This document shows, one piece after another, positions 56,676-64,000 of a DNA stretch of 64,000 bases. The notes under the pieces were generated by a model, which made no database searches, was not told the DNA's origin, and saw only the letters and a list, made by a program, of their open reading frames with translations. Numbering within the stretch: the stretch's first letter is position 1; each line of letters begins with the position of its first letter. The position numbers and the translations under genes were made by a program. The DNA comes from Bythopirellula polymerisocia. Its GTDB lineage: Bacteria; Planctomycetota; Planctomycetia; Pirellulales; Lacipirellulaceae. The DNA lies in NCBI RefSeq assembly GCF_007860015.1, contig NZ_SJPS01000001.1, forward strand, positions 124,001-188,000. The letters are read 5' to 3'.

Positions 56676-57545
56676 ATGCGACTATTGACTATACTACTGC
56701 TAGTTTTTTTGACCAACCTGGGTAGCGTCATGGGTATTGAGAAACTGCGGTTGTTAATAGTTGATGGACAGAACAATCACCAATGGGAAGTGACGACTCC
56801 CATTCTCAAAAAAATCTACGCAGACAGCGGTCGCTTTGAAGTGGATGTGGCAACGTCTCCCCCAGCGGGGCACGACATGAGTAGCTTTCAACCAAAGTTT
56901 TCCGACTACGACGTGGTAGTCAGCAATTACAATGGCGAACCCTGGTCGGAGGCGACCGAGCAGGCGTTTCAAGCCTATGTCTATGGTGGAGGGGGCTTCG
57001 TCTCCGTCCATGCTGCTGACAACGCGTTCCCAGATTGGCCCGAGTACAACGAAATCGTTGGGTTAGGAGGTTGGGGTGGACGAAATGAAAAATCAGGGCC
57101 CTATGTCTACTTGATGGCTGGCGAATTGAAGCGCGACGTATCTGCAGGTCGAGGGGGTAACCATGGCAAACAGCATGAGTTTCAAGTAAAAACTTTGCAG
57201 AAAGAACATCCCATCATGAAAGGGATTCCAACAGTTTGGCTGCACACGCAGGATGAGCTCTACGAACAACTTCGTGGACCGGCGAACAATCTAGAGGTTC
57301 TCGCCACGGCGTATGCCGATCCCAAGTATGGCGGGACGGGGCGTGACGAGCCCATGCTGATGACAATCACCTATGGGGATGGCCGCGTGTTTCATACAGT
57401 GCTGGGTCATGCCGACTACTCTATGAATTGCGTCGGCTTTCAGGCAACCTTGCTACGCGGCACAGAGTGGGCGGCGACGGGAGAGGTTACTCTTGCCGTG
57501 CCAGAGAAATTCCCGACAGCGGAAAAGACGGAAGCTGTGGAGTGA
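56676..57545 (+). CDS. ThuA domain protein, exported
   Basis: 289 residues. A signal peptide (1 to ~20) is followed by a class I glutamine-amidotransferase-like fold of the ThuA (trehalose utilisation) family: [45 protein letters not shown], and a C-terminal [16 protein letters not shown]. ThuA proteins are often near sugar dehydrogenases; here it lies 65 bases after the octaheme cytochrome, so both may act in a periplasmic carbohydrate-oxidation route. That link is inference. A strong terminator ends the unit. Confidence 0.85.
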   Translation: MRLLTILLLVFLTNLGSVMGIEKLRLLIVDGQNNHQWEVTTPILKKIYADSGRFEVDVATSPPAGHDMSSFQPKFSDYDVVVSNYNGEPWSEATEQAFQAYVYGGGGFVSVHAADNAFPDWPEYNEIVGLGGWGGRNEKSGPYVYLMAGELKRDVSAGRGGNHGKQHEFQVKTLQKEHPIMKGIPTVWLHTQDELYEQLRGPANNLEVLATAYADPKYGGTGRDEPMLMTITYGDGRVFHTVLGHADYSMNCVGFQATLLRGTEWAATGEVTLAVPEKFPTAEKTEAVE

Positions 57546-57576
57546 ACGGTGCGTTAGTGGAGTGCGCATAAAGAAA

Positions 57577-57605
57577 CCCCGGGAGCGCTGTCCCGGGGCG
57601 TTTTT
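57577..57605 (+). terminator. rho-independent terminator of the cytochrome-ThuA unit
   Basis: CCCCGGGA / TCCCGGGG stem, GCGCTG loop, then CGTTTTT, 31 bases after the ThuA stop. It sits just beyond the end of the convergent Cys-rich gene. Confidence 0.92.
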
Positions 57606-57632
57606 CGTTTCATGCTTTTAAGGCTATTTCTC

Positions 57633-57953
57633 TTAGCCGCGGACTTTGACGTCGCCGCGACGTGTGACCACGACCTTAACCTCGTGACCACAGCAGGGCC
57701 AGCAGTAGGTGCCGATCTGACGACCCAAGAGTCCGCTTCTCCAGCAGACGGTCGGAGCCTCGGTGCAGCAACCTGGCACGCAAACGCAAACCGTCGTCGA
57801 GCAGCAACTGCAAGGTGGATTGACACACAAAGTGGTCTGAATGGGTGCCGGTGGGCAACAACATGGATTACCCGCTTGGGCATTCTCGCTGGAAACCGCC
57901 AGCGAGCCAGCGGCCAACAGAGCCACTGCAAGTATGGAATGGAAACGCAACAT
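57633..57953 (-). CDS. small cysteine-rich exported protein
   Basis: 106 residues with 15 cysteines. A signal peptide (about 1-28, ending NAQAG) is followed by a Cys/Pro-rich core (NPCCCPPAP, PPCSCC, VCVCVPGCC, YCWPCCGH) and a basic Val-rich C-terminus. Start at ATG 57953, with GGGGAG nine bases ahead. I do not recognise a named family. The Cys-dense exported style recalls the YTV protein in this window, and disulfide cross-linking in the wall is plausible but not shown. Confidence 0.7.
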   Translation of the reverse strand: MLRFHSILAVALLAAGSLAVSSENAQAGNPCCCPPAPIQTTLCVNPPCSCCSTTVCVCVPGCCTEAPTVCWRSGLLGRQIGTYCWPCCGHEVKVVVTRRGDVKVRG

Positions 57954-58224
57954 GACTGAAATCTCCCCTCTGGAACAATCGGGCAAACGCAGGCACCGAG
58001 CCAGAACTGGATACCTGAAACTACCTATAATTCTAGGTGCAGGATTTCAGTTCGCAACTGGGGGTCTGGGGGAAAAGCAAAAAACAGGAGGAATGAGGCG
58101 AAAATACTTCATTATTGACCCGTAAGCGTTTTTTTTCGGGATTTCGTCGAACAGACGCATAAAACCTGAGGTCGAACGCGTCTAGGTAATAGAGCCATGA
58201 TCAACAAAAAGGAGCTGAATCGCT

Positions 58225-58722
58225 GTGCAAGATCGCAATGGTGAGCTGGAAGATCTTTATAGCAAGTGTCGACAGCAGTTGTTTACCTGTGCGTTGGTGA
58301 TCACAGGTTCGCCTGCGCGCGCCGAAGACGCCATCCATGAAGCATTTTGCCGTGTCATATCGAGTGAGACCGAGCCGCAGAACTTGAAAGCCTATGTGTT
58401 TAAGTCGGTACGCAACGCTTCGTTAGATCAAATGCGGCGCCTTGCAGCGGAGCCTGTAGCGTATCCAGAAATGATTTTTGATGTGCGACCGAATCCGGCG
58501 CATGCTGCCGAAGAGGCGGATTTTCAACAGAGCATCGTCGAATTGATGAAACACCTGAACACGGACGAGCAGGAAACTATCGTACAACATCTTTATGGGG
58601 AGCTTTCATTCCAAGAAATCGCCACGATTCGCGGCGCACCGATAGGTACCATTGCGAGCTGGTATCGACGTGGAATGGAAAAGCTTCGCCGGAGCTTGGA
58701 GGTTATTCATGGACCAGTTTGA
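58225..58722 (+). CDS. ECF-type RNA polymerase sigma factor
   Basis: 165 residues. Region 2 (QLFTCALVITGSPARAEDAIHEAFCRVI, cut here as its parts) precedes a linker and region 4 (LSFQEIATIRGAPIGTIASWYRRGMEKL), the layout of extracytoplasmic-function sigma factors. GTG start at 58225 with AAGGAG ten bases before. Its end overlaps the next gene by 14 bases, so the two are translationally coupled. Direct repeats GTCGAAC at 58146 and 58171 lie upstream and may take part in its control. Confidence 0.92.
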   Translation: MQDRNGELEDLYSKCRQQLFTCALVITGSPARAEDAIHEAFCRVISSETEPQNLKAYVFKSVRNASLDQMRRLAAEPVAYPEMIFDVRPNPAHAAEEADFQQSIVELMKHLNTDEQETIVQHLYGELSFQEIATIRGAPIGTIASWYRRGMEKLRRSLEVIHGPV

Positions 58723-59893
58723 AAAACGTATGAGATCACTACGCTTGCGCAAGCCGTCCTTGGAGTTCGGTGAGCCGGAAACGCTGAGAAGAATCGAGAA
58801 TTTGTTTTTTCCTGCGAGTTACCGAGATGATAGAGGAACTGAGATTATCCAAGTACTCTTGCGATCTAAAGTGGCTGCTGTGCTAAGTCTTGTGTCCGCA
58901 TTGCTGGCGATCTTGGTATTAGCCTTGCCTCTTACAAGCGGTTCGCCAGCCTTTGCACAGGTGCTGGAGAAACTTCGCTCGGCAAAAACTATGGCCTTTA
59001 CGCTCGTCACTCGACAGGGGAGCAATGGAAAAATTCTAAGCAAAGGCAGAGTCTACTGCATGGCGCCAGGAAAAGTCCGAATTGATTACGATACCATCAA
59101 AGAGCAAAGCAGCTATATGGTCTTTGATCAAGCAATTGGCAATCTCTTGCTTGTGGACGAAACTCGCAAGACCGCCCAGTTGATTCCAGTTCAGCAGTCC
59201 GACAACAAGCAACGAAAAACTCGGGACCCAGCAATTCAAATGATCAAGGACATGCAGGCACTGACTGATCAGGCAACTAAACTGCTTGGCTATACAAAGA
59301 TGAATGGTGAGAAGGCAATAATCGTCGCCATTGAGGAAAAAAACAAGCGAACGAAGATCTGGGCTAATGATCGAACTGCTGAGCCTCTCAAAATCGAAGT
59401 ACTGGAGAAGTCTGAAGCCGGTAAACTTTCGACACAAGTCCTGACCGACATTCAATTGGACATTCAACTAGAAGAAGAAATTTTTAGAGTGGTGCCACCG
59501 GTGGGATACGCCGTTGAAGAATCTGAATCCGCTCCCTTAGAGACGACTCGCGCGCATCAGGTTGCTGGTTTTCTCCGGATATATACGAAGTACATGAACG
59601 GCGAACTACCCCCCGTGCTTGCAGAAGCAGGTCCCAAGCTTTCGAAGCATCTACAAGCCACCAAGAGCCAGAATCCTCCCATCACCGAGATGATGAAACT
59701 AGCATTCTACGGTGCAGGCGTCCATGCGGTCGGTCGAGGTCAACCGGGACGAGACTGGCAATACTTCCCGGAAGCCACGATTGGGGATCCTGAAGTCATG
59801 ATCTTCTGGTACTTAGATCAGAAGAGCGGTAACTACTGGGCCATCTACGGTGACTTGCGAGTAGAAAAGGTAAATCAGAACCAATTGCCATAG
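58709..59893 (+). CDS. membrane-anchored LolA/RseB-like protein coupled to the ECF sigma factor
   Basis: 394 residues. A ~54-residue cytoplasmic N-terminus rich in Arg/Lys/Glu, one transmembrane helix (about 55-77), and a large extracytoplasmic domain. The latter (LEKLRSAKTMAFTLVTRQG, GRVYCMAPGKVRIDY, LLLVDETRKTAQLIPV) resembles the LolA/LolB/RseB fold, which binds lipid-like ligands. GGAGGT lies just before the ATG, and the gene overlaps the sigma factor, the classic place for an anti-sigma factor. There is no zinc anti-sigma (ZAS) motif in the N-terminus. Thus a signal-sensing anti-sigma is inferred, not shown. Confidence 0.75.
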   Translation: MDQFEKRMRSLRLRKPSLEFGEPETLRRIENLFFPASYRDDRGTEIIQVLLRSKVAAVLSLVSALLAILVLALPLTSGSPAFAQVLEKLRSAKTMAFTLVTRQGSNGKILSKGRVYCMAPGKVRIDYDTIKEQSSYMVFDQAIGNLLLVDETRKTAQLIPVQQSDNKQRKTRDPAIQMIKDMQALTDQATKLLGYTKMNGEKAIIVAIEEKNKRTKIWANDRTAEPLKIEVLEKSEAGKLSTQVLTDIQLDIQLEEEIFRVVPPVGYAVEESESAPLETTRAHQVAGFLRIYTKYMNGELPPVLAEAGPKLSKHLQATKSQNPPITEMMKLAFYGAGVHAVGRGQPGRDWQYFPEATIGDPEVMIFWYLDQKSGNYWAIYGDLRVEKVNQNQLP

Positions 59894-59905
59894 CCGCAGT
59901 AGGCC

Positions 59906-59921
59906 AAGCCATTCGGCTTTT
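59906..59921 (+). terminator. weak hairpin after the LolA/RseB-like gene
   Basis: AAGCC-attc-GGCTT followed by TTAAG, starting 13 bases beyond the stop. A short stem and T run make this a weak terminator candidate. Confidence 0.35.
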
Positions 59922-59935
59922 AAGAGAAATCCAAA

Positions 59936-60006
59936 AGCGGGTGAGGGGAATCGAACCCCCGCCTAAAGCTTGGGAAGCTTTCATTCTACCATTGAACTAC
60001 ACCCGC
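59936..60006 (-). tRNA. tRNA-Gly(CCC)
   Basis: A complete cloverleaf can be folded: acceptor GCGGGTG / CACCCGC, D-arm with AGTTCAATGGTAGAAT, anticodon stem AAAGC / GCTTT with loop TTCCCAA (anticodon CCC), and a T-arm with GGTTCGATTCC. The discriminator base is U and no CCA is encoded. Seventy-one bases. Confidence 0.95.
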
Positions 60007-60619
60007 GCGTCAAACTTCATTTTATCGTGGCGTTGGCAATTCGCAACGGAGGCTTCCTCAACCCGCTCGAAAAAGTGCCTAGTCGAGCCACCAAGCTGTG
60101 CCGACCGACGCGGCGGGCATGGCGTCAGGTACCTGAATCTGTTGGTACATCCGCTCCTGAGCTGCTGGGAGTGCCATTCACGCTCGCCGTTCTTGCTCTT
60201 TCAACTTCTGGAAAGCGTGTACTCGAATTAGGCGTGACCAGTCTGCGTCTGGCGGTGGCAGATGCTGGCAGTAATTGCTTTGTGTCGCGCTAAGTGGACT
60301 GGCATGTCGCTTTCAGTTTTTTCGGGTGATTTTCTTGTCGTTTTCTTGTGTCGTTCTCTAGAAAGTTTACTTCCGTGATTGATTAAACAGCGGACGCTAT
60401 CACAAAAGGAGGACTAAGCAAATTGGGGGAGCGAAAAAAGCCCCATGGCCATTGGCTTCCAGCCGGTGGCGATGGGGTGAGAGAAAGGAGGGTGATGTTA
60501 GGCCCTCGTCCCAAGAGGGTAGAGCGGCCAGGCTTCCAAGGTCAAGCAGGGGTATAATGAAGTGGCTACCGCACTCTGAGACCGTTGCGGTGAAAGGTTT
60601 TCATCTTGAAAGGAACGAA
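60007..60619. other. intergenic region with a minus-strand hairpin
   Basis: About 610 bases with no supported gene. It contains the minus-strand terminator-like hairpin at 60435-60477 and a G-rich run near 60425. The ribosome site AAAGGAACGAA at its right end belongs to the gene at 60620. Confidence 0.45.
60435..60477 (-). terminator. minus-strand rho-independent terminator
   Basis: CCCCATGGCCATTGGC and GCCGGTGGCGATGGGG pair at 13 of 16 positions around a 5-base loop; on the minus strand the stem is followed by CTTTTTT. The only mapped minus-strand gene upstream of it is tRNA-Lys, about 1 kb away, so an unrecognised short transcript may end here. Confidence 0.55.
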
Positions 60620-61015
60620 ATGCATACAGGTTTAGAGAAGTTTGTATTGGCTTATGTCAAAGACCGACCCGAGTTCGTCGAAGCGGTGGTCGAGCGCGTG
60701 GTCGCAGAGCATGTTGAGCGGCTTTTGGAGGAGCGACGGGAATTTATCGAAACGGGTATTAGCAAGCGAATGCTCAAGTCCCTGCAGGGTGTCGCCACGC
60801 AAGAATACTTGAACCTTTTCGTGGCGAGCCAGGATAAGGGCCGCAGCCTCAAGCCGCTTTCAGACGTGGCACGCGATGAAGCCCGTAAGCGAGTCACCGA
60901 AATGATGCGGTTGTGGCACGAAGAACTTGTGGGCATGCACCGGGATCTGAAGCAACTCCGGGAAATCGTTCAGAGCGACGACGCGGACTGGTGGAAGCGA
61001 AAGGAAAAGGATTAA
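60620..61015 (+). CDS. small charged helical protein
   Basis: 131 residues from ATG 60620 (AAAGGAACGAA ahead of it). Almost entirely helical and highly charged: FVEAVVERVVAEHVERLLEERREF, DEARKRVTEMMRLWHEELVG and a Lys-rich end. A central segment (MLKSLQGVATQEYLNLF) is less charged. I do not recognise a family. Flanked by two minus-strand tRNA genes; earlier in-frame codons look non-coding. Confidence 0.55.
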   Translation: MHTGLEKFVLAYVKDRPEFVEAVVERVVAEHVERLLEERREFIETGISKRMLKSLQGVATQEYLNLFVASQDKGRSLKPLSDVARDEARKRVTEMMRLWHEELVGMHRDLKQLREIVQSDDADWWKRKEKD

Positions 61016-61510
61016 AAGCCTCCCAGGCATCGCTACTGCTCTAGGGTGCAACCTGCCGAGAAAGCAAACTCAATGGCCATTTGCTCAGTAGAATGCTGAA
61101 AGGAGTCGTACCGCTCGATGAAGTCAAAGATATCGCCTCGAAAGCAGCACCACGGGCAGGCAAGCTACTCTTCGACCGGGTCAATGCGGAGGGCAGGTTC
61201 ATCATCCCATGCCTAGCAGCCACACCACCCCAGGAGAAAGGAGCCCACTTCTCGATATGGTGTGTATTCGCCGACAGCCCACAGGAAGCTCATCGCGGCT
61301 CGGACTGCTTCTTTGTAAAGCAATTCATGAGACGGTGTCGGACTGAGGTTTGGTAAGATCAACAACTCCGTGATGAAACGAAACAGCACTCAGGCTTCTA
61401 AAGCTTATCGACGATTCCACACTCTCCTCTCTCTGCTACTGTTTTTGAATAGCTAGGGCCGAGTAGGTAGCGGCGCGGGAAAGGCTTGCTGGATAAGTCT
61501 TAAGAAAAAG
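61016..61510. other. intergenic region, possibly a decayed gene
   Basis: About 500 bases. A 91-codon frame (61081-61356) exists but has no ribosome site and no recognisable content, so I do not call it. A CTTAAGAAAAAG stretch precedes the tRNA-Lys 3' end. No other feature is seen. Confidence 0.35.
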
Positions 61511-61583
<73 letters not shown>

Positions 61584-61939
61584 CGATGGCAAGCACGGCA
61601 TTGTACTGGATGGCATGGACCCGCATCTACCCCTCGATTTCTCGGGGGATTTTGTTATCCCTGGGCATTGCCGGTCTTCTTGATTCCGCTCACGCCGTGG
61701 CACCGCTCAGTATACCGTCGCATCGCAAATGCCTAGTCAAAAGTTGCACCCTGGGAGGCTGTTGAGTGACTAGATCACCGGTTTCGGTTAGCTTTAGAAT
61801 GAAAAAATATGCATCAGCACCGTTGGCATGAAAAAATGGCGGTAAGACAAAAACTAGTAATAGTCCCATAGATCGATATTCATGAAGCCCCTATTCGCTT
61901 CAAGATCACTTTTCCTGCAGAATCATAGTAGCAATACCC
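61584..61939. other. promoter region of the araB operon
   Basis: About 350 bases between divergently read tRNA-Lys and araB. It contains AT-rich patches (AATGAAAAAATATGC near 61798) but no regulator site I can assign with confidence. Confidence 0.35.
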
Positions 61940-63640
61940 ATGGCCAATTCATCAGACAAACAGTTTTCCATTGGCGTCGACTACGGCACGAACAGTGTGC
62001 GGGCATTAGTGGTGGATATCAGTACCGGAGCAGAGATCGCGACCGCGGTGTTTGACTATCCCAGCGGTGAAGCGGGGATCTTGCTGGACTCCAAAGACCC
62101 CAACCTCGCCCGGCAGAACCCGGCGGACTACATCGAGGGTTTTTATCATTCGGTGGCCAGTGCCGTTCGCGACGCTGCAAAGACCGAGGGATTCACACCC
62201 GAGCGGGTCGTCGGCATCGGCGTTGATACGACAGGTTCCACGCCGATTCCTGTCAACAAGGAGGGAGTAGCCCTGGGGACGCTCCCCGATTTCAAGGACA
62301 CACTGGCGGCTCATGCCTGGCTCTGGAAAGATCATACGTCTCATGCTGAGGCACAGGAGATCACCCGCGCTGCATCTGAAGGGGGACTTCCCTATCTGGC
62401 CAAGTGTGGCGGGACGTATTCTTCGGAATGGTATTGGTCCAAAATACTCCACTGCCTACGCACCGCACCGGAAGTGGCCAAGGCTACTTACTCCTGGGTA
62501 GAACTTGCCGATTTCGTGCCCGCGTTTGTCACAGGTAATACCAATCCCGATTCATTGGAGCGAGGTATTTGCTCCGCAGGTCACAAGGCAATGTATCACA
62601 CCGATTGGGGAGGGCTGCCGAGTGTTGAGTTTCTTGATTCACTTGAACCAGGCCTATCGCGGTTTCGGTACTCTACTCCCGCGGTGGCATCCAATCATCA
62701 GGCGGGGAAGCTCACAGCAGAGGTTGCCGAGAAGGTGGGCTTGAAACCGGGAATCCCCGTGGCAGTCGGCGCGTTTGATGCCCACATGGGTGCCGTCGGC
62801 GCCGGTTGCGGTAAAGGAACACTCGTAAAAATCATGGGGACCAGCACCTGCGATTGCATGCCTGCCCCCATGACCGAAAAGCTGCCGGACGTTCCAGGAC
62901 TTTGTGGCATTGTACCCGAGTCGATCATGCCCGGCATGTACGGCCTGGAAGCAGGCCAGTCGGCCGTGGGCGATATATTTAATTGGTTTGTCAAGCAACT
63001 GACCCCAGCCAAGTACGGTACGGAAGCTGAAGCCCATTTCAAGCTCACCGAGGAAGCGGCTCAGCTTAAGCCGGGTGAGTCGGGATTGGTGGCACTCGAT
63101 TGGAATAACGGTAACCGTACGATTCTGGTTGATCCGCTGCTAACTGGTGTCTTAGTCGGTCAAACCTTGCATTCGACTGCTGCAGAGGTTTATCGCGCGT
63201 TGGTCGAAGCGACCGCCTTTGGAGCGCTGACGATTATCAACCGCATGGAGGAATACGGAGTCCAAGTCGAGGATGTCATCAATTGCGGTGGCATCGCCGA
63301 AAAGAACCCCATGGTGATGCAGATCTACGCCGACGTCTGTAATCGGCCGATGAAGATTAGCCGGTCTGCTCAGACCTGTGCATTGGGTGCGGCGATTTTC
63401 GGGGCAGTTGCGGCGGGAGCCTACCCGAGTGTCGAGGCGGCTCAAGCAAAAATGACCGGTGTGAAAGAGACCGTCTACCAACCAATCGCCGAGAATGTGG
63501 CCGTGTATCAGAAACTCTTTAAGATCTACAGTACTTTGCACGATGCTTTTGGCACCGCAGACTACTCCGGTTCGCTGTTCCACGTGATGAAGGACCTGCT
63601 TGAAATTCGCCAACGAGCACGAGGTGCAGCTGATGCTTGA
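61940..63640 (+). CDS. araB: ribulokinase
   Basis: 566-residue FGGY-family sugar kinase that phosphorylates L-ribulose. N-terminal phosphate loop [27 protein letters not shown]; a substrate segment with [26 protein letters not shown]; the ATP-domain GTSTCDCM; and C-terminal [20 protein letters not shown]. These are typical of AraB rather than xylulokinase. It overlaps araD by 8 bases. An isomerase gene (araA) is not in the window but may follow. Confidence 0.95.
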   Translation: MANSSDKQFSIGVDYGTNSVRALVVDISTGAEIATAVFDYPSGEAGILLDSKDPNLARQNPADYIEGFYHSVASAVRDAAKTEGFTPERVVGIGVDTTGSTPIPVNKEGVALGTLPDFKDTLAAHAWLWKDHTSHAEAQEITRAASEGGLPYLAKCGGTYSSEWYWSKILHCLRTAPEVAKATYSWVELADFVPAFVTGNTNPDSLERGICSAGHKAMYHTDWGGLPSVEFLDSLEPGLSRFRYSTPAVASNHQAGKLTAEVAEKVGLKPGIPVAVGAFDAHMGAVGAGCGKGTLVKIMGTSTCDCMPAPMTEKLPDVPGLCGIVPESIMPGMYGLEAGQSAVGDIFNWFVKQLTPAKYGTEAEAHFKLTEEAAQLKPGESGLVALDWNNGNRTILVDPLLTGVLVGQTLHSTAAEVYRALVEATAFGALTIINRMEEYGVQVEDVINCGGIAEKNPMVMQIYADVCNRPMKISRSAQTCALGAAIFGAVAAGAYPSVEAAQAKMTGVKETVYQPIAENVAVYQKLFKIYSTLHDAFGTADYSGSLFHVMKDLLEIRQRARGAADA

Positions 63641-64000
63641 AGATCTCAAAGAACAAGTCTGCCAGGCCAATCTCGATTTAGTAAAACATGGTCTCGTGAC
63701 GCTCACTTGGGGAAACGCCAGTGGCATCAGTGAGGATCGCCAGCATGTGGTCATCAAGGCCAGCGGAGTTGCTTACGATGATATGCAACCTAGACACATG
63801 GTGGTCGTCGATCTCGACGGCAATGTTGTCGAAGGCCAATTGCGACCCTCGAGTGATACGCCGACCCATGTGTTGTTGTATAGCAACTTCAAAACCATCG
63901 GCGGCATTACGCATACTCATAGCCGCTTTGCGACCGTGTTTGCTCAGGCGCGGTTAGAGATTCCTTGTCTCGGCACGACCCATGCCGACCATTTTTATGG
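63633..64000 (+). CDS. araD: L-ribulose-5-phosphate 4-epimerase, N-terminal part
   Basis: The first ~122 codons are present; the gene leaves the window at the right edge. [39 protein letters not shown] and [13 protein letters not shown] (zinc-binding His pair) fit the class II aldolase/AraD family, which turns L-ribulose-5-phosphate into D-xylulose-5-phosphate. The ATG lies inside the end of araB (GAGGTGCAGCTG ahead), so the pair is translationally coupled. Confidence 0.93.
   Translation, partial: MLEDLKEQVCQANLDLVKHGLVTLTWGNASGISEDRQHVVIKASGVAYDDMQPRHMVVVDLDGNVVEGQLRPSSDTPTHVLLYSNFKTIGGITHTHSRFATVFAQARLEIPCLGTTHADHFY

Noticed and set aside
61081..61356. 91-codon open frame between the two tRNA genes
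   Set aside because: No ribosome site and no recognisable protein features; left as intergenic.

Overview
The window looks like chromosome of a planctomycete, probably of the Pirellulales group. This is inferred from protein families rather than from a marker gene. The evidence is a DUF1559 protein with a type IV pilin-like N-terminus, PEP-CTERM surface proteins carrying dockerin-like calcium motifs, a Tyr-Thr-Val (YTV) repeat cell-wall protein of the kind known from Rhodopirellula, a B12-dependent ribonucleotide reductase, LL-diaminopimelate aminotransferase, and an octaheme cytochrome fused to HEAT/TPR-like repeats. Genes lie in short operons on both strands. Several starts are GTG or TTG and are fixed by good Shine-Dalgarno sequences.

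Layout. 1-10.5 kb: the N-terminus of a GH94-type glycan phosphorylase, nrdJ, a CzcA/CzcB heavy-metal RND pair preceded by a small His-rich exported protein, and a MOSC protein. 10.9-16.4 kb: a DUF2156 (MprF C-domain-like) protein overlapping a sulfotransferase, facing cysNC and cysD, which make the PAPS such a sulfotransferase uses. 16.9-25.4 kb: a degenerate subtilase-like PEP-CTERM protein, a DUF1559 pseudopilin with a small membrane protein, FKBP isomerase, YTV protein, DUF481 protein, a hotdog thioesterase and a small heat-shock protein. 25.5-34.7 kb: dapL with an M50-like membrane protease and a PhyH oxygenase, then dnaE with a glycosyltransferase, then glgC. 34.7-42.3 kb: SDR oxidoreductase, DUF3124, methyltransferase, adenylate kinase, class III cyclase and an orphan sigma54 activator. 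42.9-49.7 kb: two PEP-CTERM genes (one with an internal amber codon), xerC, a lipoprotein, a toxin-antitoxin pair with a frameshifted toxin, and an MBL-fold nuclease. 49.9-57.5 kb: a TPR lipoprotein with a Wza-type export protein, cutA, an alpha/beta hydrolase, the octaheme cytochrome and a ThuA protein. 57.6-64 kb: a Cys-rich exported protein, an ECF sigma factor overlapping a membrane LolA/RseB-like partner, tRNA-Gly(CCC), tRNA-Lys(CTT), and the start of an araB-araD operon that runs off the right edge.

How the genes fit together. A large share of the window concerns the envelope and surface: PEP-CTERM proteins, YTV and Cys-rich wall proteins, polysaccharide export, sulfation, metal efflux and peptidoglycan precursor supply. 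The rest is core metabolism and information processing. The clearest unexplained signals are the sulfation module at 10.9-16.4 kb, the ECF sigma/LolA-like pair at 58.2-59.9 kb, a REP-like palindrome sitting in frame inside a glycosyltransferase gene, two genes broken by an amber codon or a frameshift, and a family of short dispersed repeats with inverted ends. I see no CRISPR array, prophage, complete insertion sequence or rRNA gene.
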